The notes beneath the pieces are model-generated. The model did no database searches and had not been told where the DNA came from. It worked only from the letters and a program-made list of their open reading frames with translations. The translations under genes were made by a program, and so were the position numbers. From NCBI RefSeq assembly GCF_002113125.1, contig NZ_NEJP01000011.1:124001-188000 (forward strand): a stretch of DNA of 64,000 bases, in the 5' to 3' direction. Numbering within the stretch: position 1 is the first letter of the stretch; every line of letters starts with the position of its first letter. This DNA is from Pseudomonas sp. B20(2017) (GTDB lineage: Bacteria; Pseudomonadota; Gammaproteobacteria; Pseudomonadales; Pseudomonadaceae). Below are positions 1-7,631 of the stretch, piece by piece.

Positions 1-57
1 GTTGACGGAAAACAACCTGCTGTTGGTAGTCCAGGAAGGGCTCGGTCTGTAGGCCGG

Positions 58-75
58 ACCTGACAAAACTGTAAT
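58..75 (+). promoter_or_regulatory. CopR-type box upstream of copA
   Basis: ACCTGACAAAACTGTAAT lies 72 bp before the copA start. It contains CTGACA-N5-GTAAT, which I recall as the CopR recognition motif in P. aeruginosa. Nearly the same sequence, on the other strand, sits between the cupredoxin gene and copR at 45048-45066. The rest of positions 1-147 shows no gene; it may hold the 3' end of something outside the window. Confidence 0.72.
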
Positions 76-147
76 CCGCCCCTCAGCCAGCTGAAAGCTG
101 CCGCTGGTTAGGCTCCCCGTCATTGGTCAAACGGGGACTTCCAGCGC

Positions 148-1851
148 ATGCCTTCCACCACCTCAAGACGCACTTTCGTCAAAGGCCTCGCCGCCAGCGG
201 TCTGCTCGGCGGCCTCGGCCTGTGGCGCACGCCGGTCTGGGCCTTGAACAGCCCCGGCCAGGTGAACGAGTTAAGCGGCACCGACTTCGAGCTGTTCATC
301 GGCGAAACCCCGGTCAACTTCACCGGCCAGCCCCGCACCGCGATGACCATCAACGGCAGCCTGCCCGGCCCGCTGCTGCGCTGGCGTGAAGGCGACACGG
401 TGACGTTGCGGGTGCGCAACCGGCTCAAGGCAGACACATCGATCCATTGGCACGGCATTCTGCTGCCGGCCAACATGGACGGCGTGCCGGGCCTGAGTTT
501 CAAGGGCATCGAGCCGGGCGGCGTGTACGTCTACCAGTTCAAGGTTCGCCAGCACGGCACCTACTGGTATCACAGCCATTCCGGCTTGCAGGAACAGGCC
601 GGCGTCTACGGGCCGCTGGTGATCGACGCCCGGGAACCGGAGCCGTTCCAGTACGACCGCGACTACGTGGTGATGCTCAGCGACTGGTCCGACGAAGACC
701 CGGCCAGCCTGATGAAGACCCTGAAAAAGCAGTCCGACTACTACAACTTCCACAAACGCACCGTCGGCGATTTCATCCACGACGTCGGCGAAAAAGGCTG
801 GGGCGCCACCGTCGCCGATCGCACGATGTGGGCGCAGATGAAGATGAATCCCACCGACATCGCCGACGTCAGCGGCGCCACGTACACCTTCCTGATGAAC
901 GGCCACGCCCCGGATAACAACTGGACCGGTCTGTTCCGCCCCGGCGAAAAGCTGCGGCTGCGGCTGATCAACGGCTCGGCCATGACCTACTTCGACGTGC
1001 GCATCCCCGGCTTGAAAATGACCGTGGTCGCCGCCGACGGCCTGAACGTCAAACCGGTCAGCGTCGACGAGTTGCGCATCGCCGTGGCGGAAACCTATGA
1101 CGTGATCGTCGAGCCCGCCGCCGACGCCTACACCCTGTTCGCCCAGGCCATGGACCGCACCGGTTACGCCCGAGGCACCCTCGCCGCCCGCGCCGGTTTG
1201 TCGGCCCCGGTGCCGGCGCTGGACCCGCGACCGCTGGTGACCATGGACGACATGGGCATGGGCGGCATGGATCATGGCTCGATGGACATGAGCGGCATGG
1301 ACCACGCCAGCATGAACATGGGCCCGATGCAGTCGCACCCCGACAGCGGAAAGGACAATCCGCTGGTGGACATGCAAGCCATGACCACCGCCGCGAAACT
1401 CGACGACCCCGGCCTCGGCCTGCGCAACAACGGCCGCCGCGTGCTGACCTACGCCGACCTGCGCAGCACGTTCGAAGACCCGGACGGCCGCGACCCGAGC
1501 CGCACCCTCGAGCTGCACCTCACCGGCCACATGGAGAAATTCGCCTGGTCATTCAACGGCATCAAGTTCTCCGACGCCGAGCCCCTGCGTTTGAAGTACG
1601 GCGAGCGCATCCGCCTGGTGCTGGTCAACGACACGATGATGACCCACCCCATTCACCTGCACGGCATGTGGAGCGATCTGGAAGACGAAAACGGCAATTT
1701 CCAGGTGCGCAAACACACCATCGACATGCCGCCCGGCTCCCGCCGCAGCTACCGCGTCACCGCCGATGCGCTCGGCCGTTGGGCCTATCACTGCCATCTC
1801 CTGTACCACATGGAAATGGGCATGTTCCGCGAAGTGCGGGTGGAAGAATGA
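148..1851 (+). CDS. copA: CopA, periplasmic multicopper oxidase of copper resistance
   Basis: This is a 567-residue periplasmic multicopper oxidase that oxidises and sequesters Cu(I). The N-terminus has a twin-arginine signal (SRRTFVKG), so it is exported folded by Tat. The copper-ligand motifs of three cupredoxin domains are present: HWHG and YWYHSHS early, then HPIHLHG and WAYHCHLLYHMEMGM near the C-terminus. A methionine/histidine-rich stretch (MDHGSMDMSGMDHASM) around residue 370-395 is the expected copper-binding insert. GGGGA about ten bases upstream supports the ATG at 148. The stop overlaps or nearly abuts copB, and copC and copD follow on the same strand, giving the classical copABCD order. 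Length is normal for the family. Confidence 0.95.
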   Translation: MPSTTSRRTFVKGLAASGLLGGLGLWRTPVWALNSPGQVNELSGTDFELFIGETPVNFTGQPRTAMTINGSLPGPLLRWREGDTVTLRVRNRLKADTSIHWHGILLPANMDGVPGLSFKGIEPGGVYVYQFKVRQHGTYWYHSHSGLQEQAGVYGPLVIDAREPEPFQYDRDYVVMLSDWSDEDPASLMKTLKKQSDYYNFHKRTVGDFIHDVGEKGWGATVADRTMWAQMKMNPTDIADVSGATYTFLMNGHAPDNNWTGLFRPGEKLRLRLINGSAMTYFDVRIPGLKMTVVAADGLNVKPVSVDELRIAVAETYDVIVEPAADAYTLFAQAMDRTGYARGTLAARAGLSAPVPALDPRPLVTMDDMGMGGMDHGSMDMSGMDHASMNMGPMQSHPDSGKDNPLVDMQAMTTAAKLDDPGLGLRNNGRRVLTYADLRSTFEDPDGRDPSRTLELHLTGHMEKFAWSFNGIKFSDAEPLRLKYGERIRLVLVNDTMMTHPIHLHGMWSDLEDENGNFQVRKHTIDMPPGSRRSYRVTADALGRWAYHCHLLYHMEMGMFREVRVEE

Positions 1852-1862
1852 GGACGCCGACC

Positions 1863-2720
1863 ATGACTCGATTTGCCGCGTTTTCGTTGTCACTCCTGTC
1901 GATGGCCCAGGCCTTCGCCGCCAGCGACATGCAGGGCATGGATCACAGCCGGATGGGCGATCTGCAAAGCATGGACGAGGGCATGATGCAGCCCGCCGCG
2001 CCGACCGAAAGCCGCACGCCGATTCCGGCGCTGACCGACGCCGACCGCGCCGCCGTGTTCACCAGCCACGCCGGACATCAGGTCCACGACAGCGCCATCA
2101 ACACGTACTTCCTCGCCGACAAACTCGAATGGCAGGACGCCGACGACGCCAGCACTCTGGCCTGGGACTTGTCCGGCTGGATCGGCGGCGACATCGATCG
2201 GCTTTGGCTGCGCTCCGAGGGCGAACGCAGCAACGGCAAGACCGAAGATGCGGAAATCCAGGCGCTGTGGGGCCACGCGATTTCGCCGTGGTGGGACGTG
2301 GTCAGCGGCGTGCGCCAGGACTTCAAACCCGGCGCTCCACAAACCTGGGCCGCGTTCGGCCTGCAGGGCATGGCGCTGTACAACTTCGAAGCCGAAGCCA
2401 CGGCCTTCATCGGCGAAAACGGCCAGAGCGCGCTGCGGCTGGAGGGCGACTACGACATCCTGCTGACCAATCGCCTGATCCTGCAGCCCACCGCCGAACT
2501 CAACGTCTACGGCAAAAACGACCCGCAACGCGGGATCGGCTCGGGCCTCGCGAACACCGAAGCCGGACTGCGCCTGCGCTATGAAATCCGCCGCGAATTC
2601 GCGCCCTACATCGGCGTGACCTGGAACCGCACCTACGGCCACACCGCCGATTACGCACGGGAAGAAGGCGAGGATCGCAGCGAAGCGCGACTCGTCCTCG
2701 GCGTGCGGCTGTGGTTCTGA
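1863..2720 (+). CDS. copB: CopB, outer-membrane copper resistance protein
   Basis: CopB-family outer-membrane beta-barrel, 285 residues from the chosen ATG. The start MTRFAAFSLSLLSMAQAFA reads as a Sec signal peptide, followed by a Met/His-rich segment (MQGMDHSRMGDLQSMDEGMM) typical of CopB, and ends in aromatic residues (VRLWF) as outer-membrane barrels do. An in-frame ATG at 1848 overlaps the copA stop as ATGA and would add five residues. I prefer 1863 because GAGG lies about nine bases ahead of it. It is second in the copABCD operon. The Met-rich copper-binding region is shorter than in some homologues. Confidence 0.92.
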   Translation: MTRFAAFSLSLLSMAQAFAASDMQGMDHSRMGDLQSMDEGMMQPAAPTESRTPIPALTDADRAAVFTSHAGHQVHDSAINTYFLADKLEWQDADDASTLAWDLSGWIGGDIDRLWLRSEGERSNGKTEDAEIQALWGHAISPWWDVVSGVRQDFKPGAPQTWAAFGLQGMALYNFEAEATAFIGENGQSALRLEGDYDILLTNRLILQPTAELNVYGKNDPQRGIGSGLANTEAGLRLRYEIRREFAPYIGVTWNRTYGHTADYAREEGEDRSEARLVLGVRLWF

Positions 2721-2751
2721 ATCCCATCAAAAAACAACACCGAGGTCTTGC

Positions 2752-3126
2752 ATGCGCACATTGAAAATCTCCCTCGTCTTCGCCGGCGGTCTGCTCCTGA
2801 GCACCCTGGCCCAGGCCCATCCGAAACTGCTGTCGTCGACCCCGGCCGAAGGTGCCGACGGCGCGGCGCCCGGCAAGATCGAACTGCGGTTTTCGGAGGA
2901 TCTGCTGACCCAGTTCTCCGGCGCCAAACTGGTGATGACCGAAATGCCCGGCATGGCCCACTCGCCGATGCCGATGAAGGCCAAAGTCAGCGCCGGCAGC
3001 GACCCGAAAACCATGCTCGTCACCCCGCTCTCGCCTCTGCCCGCCGGCAGCTACAAGGTCGAATGGCGCGCAGTATCGTCGGACACGCACCCGATCACCG
3101 GCAACGTCACGTTCAAAGTGAAGTGA
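2752..3126 (+). CDS. copC: CopC, periplasmic copper chaperone
   Basis: Small periplasmic copper-binding protein of 124 residues. A Sec signal peptide ends at AQA, leaving His as the first mature residue (HPKLLSSTPA), which is the usual Cu(II) ligand of CopC. SSDTHPITG near the C-terminus supplies the second conserved histidine. A methionine segment (MTEMPGMAHSPMPM) provides the Cu(I) site. GAGG eight bases upstream supports the start. The stop is only a few bases before copD, its usual partner in copper uptake or transfer across the inner membrane. Confidence 0.95.
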   Translation: MRTLKISLVFAGGLLLSTLAQAHPKLLSSTPAEGADGAAPGKIELRFSEDLLTQFSGAKLVMTEMPGMAHSPMPMKAKVSAGSDPKTMLVTPLSPLPAGSYKVEWRAVSSDTHPITGNVTFKVK

Positions 3127-3129
3127 GCG

Positions 3130-3993
3130 ATGGCTGAACTGATCAACATCCTCCTGCGTCTGGCGTTGTATGTGGATTTGCTGCTGTTGTTCGGGCTCGC
3201 GTTGTTCGGGCTGTACAGCGTTGAAGCGGTGCTGCGGTTTCGGCCGATGCTGCGCGGGATGGCGTTGATCGGGGCGCTGCTGTCAGTGGCGGGACTGGTG
3301 CTGATGACCCGCGCCATGAGTGGCGAAACGGAGTTCGCGGCGCTGTGGCCGCATCTGCAAATGATGGTGCTGGAAACCGACGTCGGGCTGGCGTGGGCGC
3401 TGCGGATGATTACGCTGATCGTCGTGATGATCTGGCCGGGATTGTGGCTGGCATCGATGGCCGGCGCCGTCGCCCTCGCCTCCCTGGCCTGGAGCGGACA
3501 CGGCGCGATGGATAACGCGTGGCATCTGCTCAGCGACATCCTGCACTTGCTCGCGGCGGGTGCGTGGTTAGGCGCCATGCTCGCGTTGATCTTGATGGCG
3601 CGGCTCGACGCACTGTGCAGCGAGGCGCGCATTCGTTCGCTGGCGGATTCCGTCAAACGCTTCGAAGGCGTCGGCGCGGCAATTGTGCTCATCCTGTCGG
3701 TCACCGGCGTGGCGAATTACCTGTTCATTGTCGGCCCGTCACTGGGCGAAGTCCTGCTCGGCACCTACGGGATTCTGCTGGCGATCAAGGTTGTGTTGTT
3801 CGGGGGCATGCTGGTGCTGGCCGCGTTGAACCGCTTCCACCTCGGGCCGTTGCTCGAGCAATCTTTGCGCGCGGGGCAGCATCAAGTGGCGGCCAACGCC
3901 TTGCGCCGCAGCGTGGCACTGGAGCTGATGATTGCGCTTCTGATCGTGGGACTGGTGGCGTGGCTGGGTACATTGAGCCCGGAACCGGGGTGA
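3130..3993 (+). CDS. copD: CopD, inner-membrane copper transport protein
   Basis: Integral membrane protein of 287 residues with about eight hydrophobic segments, matching the CopD family that works with CopC. Histidine-bearing turns such as SGHGAMDNAWHLLSDILHLLAAGAWLGAM lie in the middle, as expected for CopD. It begins three bases after the copC stop, so translation is probably coupled. It is the last gene of the copper operon, and no clear terminator is visible before the next gene. Confidence 0.9.
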   Translation: MAELINILLRLALYVDLLLLFGLALFGLYSVEAVLRFRPMLRGMALIGALLSVAGLVLMTRAMSGETEFAALWPHLQMMVLETDVGLAWALRMITLIVVMIWPGLWLASMAGAVALASLAWSGHGAMDNAWHLLSDILHLLAAGAWLGAMLALILMARLDALCSEARIRSLADSVKRFEGVGAAIVLILSVTGVANYLFIVGPSLGEVLLGTYGILLAIKVVLFGGMLVLAALNRFHLGPLLEQSLRAGQHQVAANALRRSVALELMIALLIVGLVAWLGTLSPEPG

Positions 3994-4052
3994 CACCCGG
4001 CAAACCCATTCACTACACTGGCCCGCACTCCCACTGCACAAGCCCGATCACA

Positions 4053-4844
4053 ATGACAATTCCAAAAAGCACGATGATCTTCTGCGGCCTGCTGGCCATG
4101 GCCGGCGCCGCTCAGGCACAAGAGCCGGCCTCGCACCTCGATACCATTCAGCAACAGGGCCAGTTGCGCGTTTGCACCACCGGCGACTACAAGCCCTACA
4201 CCTTCAAACGCCCGGACGGCGGATTCGAAGGCATCGACATTGCCATGGCGCAATCCCTGGCCGACAGCCTCGGCGTCAAGGTCGAATGGGTACAGACCAC
4301 CTGGAAAACCCTGATGCCGGACATGCAGGCCGGCAAGTGCGACATCGGCGTCGGCGGCATTTCGGTGACCCTCGAACGCCAGAAAAAAGCCTTCTTCAGC
4401 AACACCCTCGACGTCGACGGCAAGATCCCGCTGGTGCGCTGCGCCGACCAGTCCAAATACCAGACCATTGAGCAGATCAACCAGCCCAACGTGCGCCTGG
4501 TCGAACCCGCCGGCGGCACCAACGAAGCCTTCGTCCACGCCTTCCTGCCCAAGGCGCAACTGGCGTTGCACGACAACGTGACCATCTTCGAGCAACTGCT
4601 CGACAACAAGGCCGACGTGATGATCACCGACGCCTCCGAAGCCCTCTACCAACAAAAACTCAAACCCGGCCTGTGCGCCGTCAACCCGAGCCAGTTCATG
4701 CAATACGGCGAAAAAGCCTACCTGCTGCCGCGCGACGACATCAGCTGGAAACTCTACGTCGACCAGTGGCTGCACCTGAGCAAAGTCACCGGCAAATACC
4801 AGAAAGTCCTGAGCGAATGGATCGCCGTACCCGCGGCTCAGTGA
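4053..4844 (+). CDS. PheC-like periplasmic protein: cyclohexadienyl dehydratase or amino-acid-binding protein
   Basis: A 263-residue protein of the periplasmic solute-binding fold (SBP_bac_3). The first residues (MTIPKSTMIFCGLLAMAGAAQAQ) form a signal peptide. The body (TTGDYKPYTFKRPDGGFEGIDI, GGTNEAF, EKAYLLPRD, YVDQWLHLSK) closely resembles P. aeruginosa PheC as I remember it. That enzyme converts prephenate or arogenate to phenylpyruvate or phenylalanine in the periplasm. The alternative is a transporter-associated binding protein, but no ABC permease or ATPase lies next to it. The start was taken at the ATG giving a clean signal peptide; the same frame stays open much further upstream, inside copD. 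Confidence 0.7.
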   Translation: MTIPKSTMIFCGLLAMAGAAQAQEPASHLDTIQQQGQLRVCTTGDYKPYTFKRPDGGFEGIDIAMAQSLADSLGVKVEWVQTTWKTLMPDMQAGKCDIGVGGISVTLERQKKAFFSNTLDVDGKIPLVRCADQSKYQTIEQINQPNVRLVEPAGGTNEAFVHAFLPKAQLALHDNVTIFEQLLDNKADVMITDASEALYQQKLKPGLCAVNPSQFMQYGEKAYLLPRDDISWKLYVDQWLHLSKVTGKYQKVLSEWIAVPAAQ

Positions 4845-4847
4845 ACC

Positions 4848-5057
4848 TCAGTCGTCATGCATCAGGCCGGAGCTGTACTGGTTGAAACTGTTGCCGATAT
4901 TGCTCCCGCCAAACTTCAACGTATTCACGTTCCGCGCCTCCGGCGACTGACAGTCGCTGGAGAAACAACTGGTGGTAGTCAAGCCACCGGAGCCGGAGCA
5001 GGCGCTTAGAACCGAGACAGTTGCGACGATCAACAGCGCTTTGAGTGGATTGTTCAT
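4848..5057 (-). CDS. Small lipoprotein of unknown function
   Basis: A 69-residue predicted lipoprotein. A hydrophobic segment ends in the lipobox LSAC, with the lipidated Cys at residue 20. The mature part is Ser/Gly/Asn-rich with two further cysteines (TTTSCFSSDC) that could form a disulfide. No enzymatic motif is visible. It is convergent with the PheC-like gene, stop codons nearly abutting. I do not recognise a named family. Confidence 0.7.
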   Translation of the reverse strand: MNNPLKALLIVATVSVLSACSGSGGLTTTSCFSSDCQSPEARNVNTLKFGGSNIGNSFNQYSSGLMHDD

Positions 5058-5243
5058 GGTGTGTGGCGCTCGGGTGGGGTCGGGATCTTGTGGAGGGATC
5101 GTAGGCCTGTGCGGGTGGCGGGAAGATGAAACTTGCGGGGTTTTCAGCGGGGGTTCAGGTTCGGTCTTTCACAAAGGTTTACATCGGTTTTTCAGTTCGC
5201 TCGGTATAGTTTTTTGCAACTTGAGCAACCCAGAGAACCCGCA

Positions 5244-5909
5244 ATGCCGTCGACCAGCCAGTTGGTAAATCCTGACCTGATAAAGATTCGACGGCTGTTC
5301 ACAACACCCCTCGCCAGCATCCAGTACCCCGATGCCGCAAAACTTAATTCCCAACTGAAAACCATCATCACGACCCGCATGGCGCAAGATCGTAGCGGCG
5401 CCCAGCGCAGCAACGAGGGCGGCTGGCAGTCCGCGAACGACTTCCATGAATGGGGCGAAGAAGCCAGCGACGCCCTGGTGAAATTCGCCAAAGCGTTCGC
5501 CGTGCAAATGACGGCAGTGCACAGCGAACAATTCGGACTGATCGAACCGAGTTTCGAATGGAAACTCAACGCCTGGGCCAACGTGAATACCGCCGGCCAC
5601 AGCAACGCCCTCCACGGACATCCGGGCGCCTTCTGGTCAGGCGTCTACTGGGTGGATGCCGGCGGCCGAGAAGACGACCCGACCGTCGGCGGCGACCTGG
5701 AATTCGCCGACCCACGCGGCATGGTCGCCTCCACCTACAACCCCGCACTGCGAATGCGCGTCGAAGACTGCATAACCGCAGGCTTCAGCAGCACCTGCGC
5801 CGCCAGCAGCGGCACCTTCATCATGTTTCCATCGTGGCTGATGCATTCAGTTCGACGGTTTGAAGGGACGAGGCCAAGGATTTCGATTGCGTTTAATTTT
5901 GGTGCTTGA
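5244..5909 (+). CDS. Putative 2OG-Fe(II) oxygenase (TIGR02466-like)
   Basis: A 221-residue protein with the pattern of the TIGR02466 family of putative 2-oxoglutarate/Fe(II) oxygenases. The motifs are LHGHPGAFWSGVYWVDAGG (about residues 123-141), GGDLEFADPR, and FPSWLMHSVRRFEGTRPRISIAFNF at the end. Candidate iron ligands are H124 or H126 and H201; the terminal Arg residues would bind 2-oxoglutarate. The ATG at 5244 was chosen because the following protein starts as usual for the family; the same frame is open upstream to 5133. The substrate is unknown and the neighbours do not suggest one. Confidence 0.78.
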   Translation: MPSTSQLVNPDLIKIRRLFTTPLASIQYPDAAKLNSQLKTIITTRMAQDRSGAQRSNEGGWQSANDFHEWGEEASDALVKFAKAFAVQMTAVHSEQFGLIEPSFEWKLNAWANVNTAGHSNALHGHPGAFWSGVYWVDAGGREDDPTVGGDLEFADPRGMVASTYNPALRMRVEDCITAGFSSTCAASSGTFIMFPSWLMHSVRRFEGTRPRISIAFNFGA

Positions 5910-5920
5910 GCCACAGAAAA

Positions 5921-5945
5921 GCGGCCCTCCACGACAGAGGGCCGC
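5921..5945 (-). terminator. Stem-loop terminator after the DUF6124 gene
   Basis: GCGGCCCTC and GAGGGCCGC form a nine-pair stem with a seven-base loop. On the minus strand it is followed by TTTTC. It lies between two convergent genes and could serve both. Confidence 0.75.
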
Positions 5946-5951
5946 AACGAC

Positions 5952-6311
5952 CTACTTCGGCTCGACGTTATCCAACGCCTGATTCACCGCCAACGACCCC
6001 AACATCACCAACTGCGCAATGCCGATGGCGGTTTTACGGTGGGCGGGTTCCAGGGAGGCGGCGAAGTTGTTGAGCATTTCGGAGGCTGATCCCAAGGATT
6101 CGCTGGCGTTGGCGAGCAGGGATTCGGTGTCGTAGGCCGGGTTGGCAAAGTACATCGGATCGTGTTGGGTGTGGCTGCCCATGATCCGTTGCTGTGGGGT
6201 GAGGTAGTGATCGAGGGCGCGTTCGGCGGCTTCGTTCAGGGTTCGTGAATCGGGGAATTTGTAGGGGGAAACTGGATCGGTTTCTGGTGGGTTGGGTGTT
6301 GGTTTGAACAT
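5952..6311 (-). CDS. DUF6124 family protein
   Basis: A 119-residue protein starting MFKPTPNPPETDPVSPY, which I recognise as the DUF6124 family common in Pseudomonas. Function is unknown. It is mostly helical, has no signal peptide, and has a fairly hydrophobic stretch near the end (IAQLVMLGSLAVNQAL). The start at 6311 is supported by AGGAG about eight bases upstream; an in-frame ATG at 6347 lies inside the structured leader and is not preferred. The leader from 6315 to about 6560 is unusually structured and is listed separately. Confidence 0.85.
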   Translation of the reverse strand: MFKPTPNPPETDPVSPYKFPDSRTLNEAAERALDHYLTPQQRIMGSHTQHDPMYFANPAYDTESLLANASESLGSASEMLNNFAASLEPAHRKTAIGIAQLVMLGSLAVNQALDNVEPK

Positions 6312-6339
6312 GGATGAAACTCCTAACACTTTTAGTGAA

Positions 6340-6560
6340 GGCTTCACCCTTTCGCTACCAAACGAAGGGTGGCGGCCATGAACAGGTTGGTAGACCGGGT
6401 GTCAGGAGCCGGCGCGCCCGAAGACGCCCTGTACATGACCACCATAGACCCCGATCAAAGCACGACCGGAGACGATGACGCTGTACATCTAACACACGGG
6501 CTACCAAACCCGACCACTGGTTTTCAGTGACTTGGGAACGATAAAAGCCACGGGGTAGAC
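6340..6560 (-). promoter_or_regulatory. Structured leader of the DUF6124 gene with two identical hairpin loops
   Basis: Read on the minus strand, hairpin 1 (6497-6512) is CGGG-TTTGGTAG-CCCG and hairpin 2 (6347-6369) is CCCTTCG-TTTGGTAG-CGAAAGGG with one bulged base. Both have the same eight-base loop. Between them, at 6387-6393, is CTACCAA, complementary to seven bases of either loop. TGTACAG also occurs twice (6429 and 6481 regions). A small 69-codon reading frame crosses the element but looks incidental. This may be a cis-acting RNA that can switch pairing partners, or a repeated Pseudomonas element. Confidence 0.45.
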
Positions 6561-6716
6561 GCACAAGCCGGCGGATTCTGTCTTAGGTGTAGGGGGTGGC
6601 GCAAGGTTGTGTAGGTCCTAGATGACGTCGATAGTATTCAATTAAACGATCTAACGTTGCTGTTTAAAACAAGCTCAAGGAGTAGTGACTAGCCATGCGC
6701 TACGGGTAGCGCAGCG

Positions 6717-6739
6717 CGTCGGGCCAATGATGGATTGGA
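6717..6739 (+). repeat. Left copy of the dusA-type direct repeat (candidate att site)
   Basis: CGTCGGGCCA is followed by ATGATGGATTGGA. This matches 13707-13729 inside dusA at 21 of 23 positions, with the last 13 identical. In the dusA reading frame the left copy gives VGPMMDWMS and then a stop, against VAPMMDWTDR in dusA. It marks the likely left boundary of the accessory island. Confidence 0.7.
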
Positions 6740-6744
6740 TGAGC

Positions 6745-7631
6745 TAATTCTGTAGGCCTTAAAACTCGTAGCCTTCAGCGCCATAAAGAAATCTCGTACC
6801 ACTTTCGTACCACCCTTCTTCTGTCTCACCACGCGGCACGCCAATATTCCTCGTTGACGCGTGTGTCTGTCGCTCCAATCCAAAGCACTCCCTACAAGCT
6901 TTCCTGCGCGAGCACGAAGCACCTGGGCGGAAGTGTGTCTGTGTCATTTGCATAAGTACGAGCGAGACGAAGCGCAGCACCGCCCTACAGGAGATGTCAG
7001 ATTTTCGGGAAAGACATCAGAAAAAAGTAATTTTGGTAAGCCGAACGTTTTATTCGGCTTAGAGCCTTGATTTCAGGTGTCTGCAAAGGATCGGTAAAAG
7101 GTAATTTTCAAATAATAAATAGGGAAGGTAATTAACTTTCAAGGAAGTCATTTCTTTTTCTGTACCCAATACAAATCAACCAGTTACGAAAACATCACCT
7201 TTTCATTATTAATTACCTTCTGATGCAATCCAGCAAAGACAATGAATTCAGGGCTTTCGGCGGCGTACTGATGCCATGATTATTACTTTTTTCCAAATGC
7301 GCTCCTGAAAAGCGAACCCAAGCGCAGCCCCATAACTGCCGACCGCGTGCCGTGACACGTTAAGTGACCCAACCCTCGCAAGAATTCGCAGATTTTTTTG
7401 TCCTCGATGATTACAAGGGCGACTCCCGGCCACAGCGGCTTTCAGTCGCGTGCAGGACTGCGGAAAAAAACCATTTACTGCGCAGGCGCGTTGGGGGACG
7501 ACAGAGCGCGAAAGAAAGTGCCTTGTCCGAAAAAACTGTATAGGCAAACAGTCTGATTGCATATCCAGCATCAGGCGTTTAGGATCCAATTAAAATCTGA
7601 GCTAGGCACTCTGCCACTAGAGGACCATTTT
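6745..7631. other. Island left end, no convincing gene
   Basis: About 890 bp with only short, unconvincing reading frames on both strands. It contains a hairpin AAGCCGAA...TTCGGCTT at 7038-7060 (terminator-like) and a perfect 12-base inverted repeat GAAGGTAATTAA / TTAATTACCTTC at 7124-7135 and 7209-7220. It could hold a decayed integrase end or a small RNA, but neither can be shown from the sequence alone. Confidence 0.5.
7124..7220. repeat. 12-bp perfect inverted repeat with 73-bp spacer
   Basis: GAAGGTAATTAA at 7124 and its exact complement TTAATTACCTTC ending at 7220 flank an A/T-rich, pyrimidine-rich spacer. There is no coding frame here. It could be a recombinase or regulator arm site, or a long RNA hairpin. 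Confidence 0.55.

Noticed and set aside
1668..1862. Longer N-terminus for CopB inside copA
   Set aside because: It would overlap copA out of frame and would bury the signal peptide; the signal begins right after 1863.
6355..6564. 69-codon frame on the minus strand within the DUF6124 leader
   Set aside because: It overlaps the hairpins and inverted sequences, has no ribosome site, and looks like a by-product of the structured element. Peptides of this kind recur in annotations but I cannot support translation.
6689..6980. Two short minus-strand frames at the island's left end, considered as the end of an integrase
   Set aside because: No catalytic Arg-His-x-x-Arg or Tyr motif was found, and the frames are too short to support a family call.
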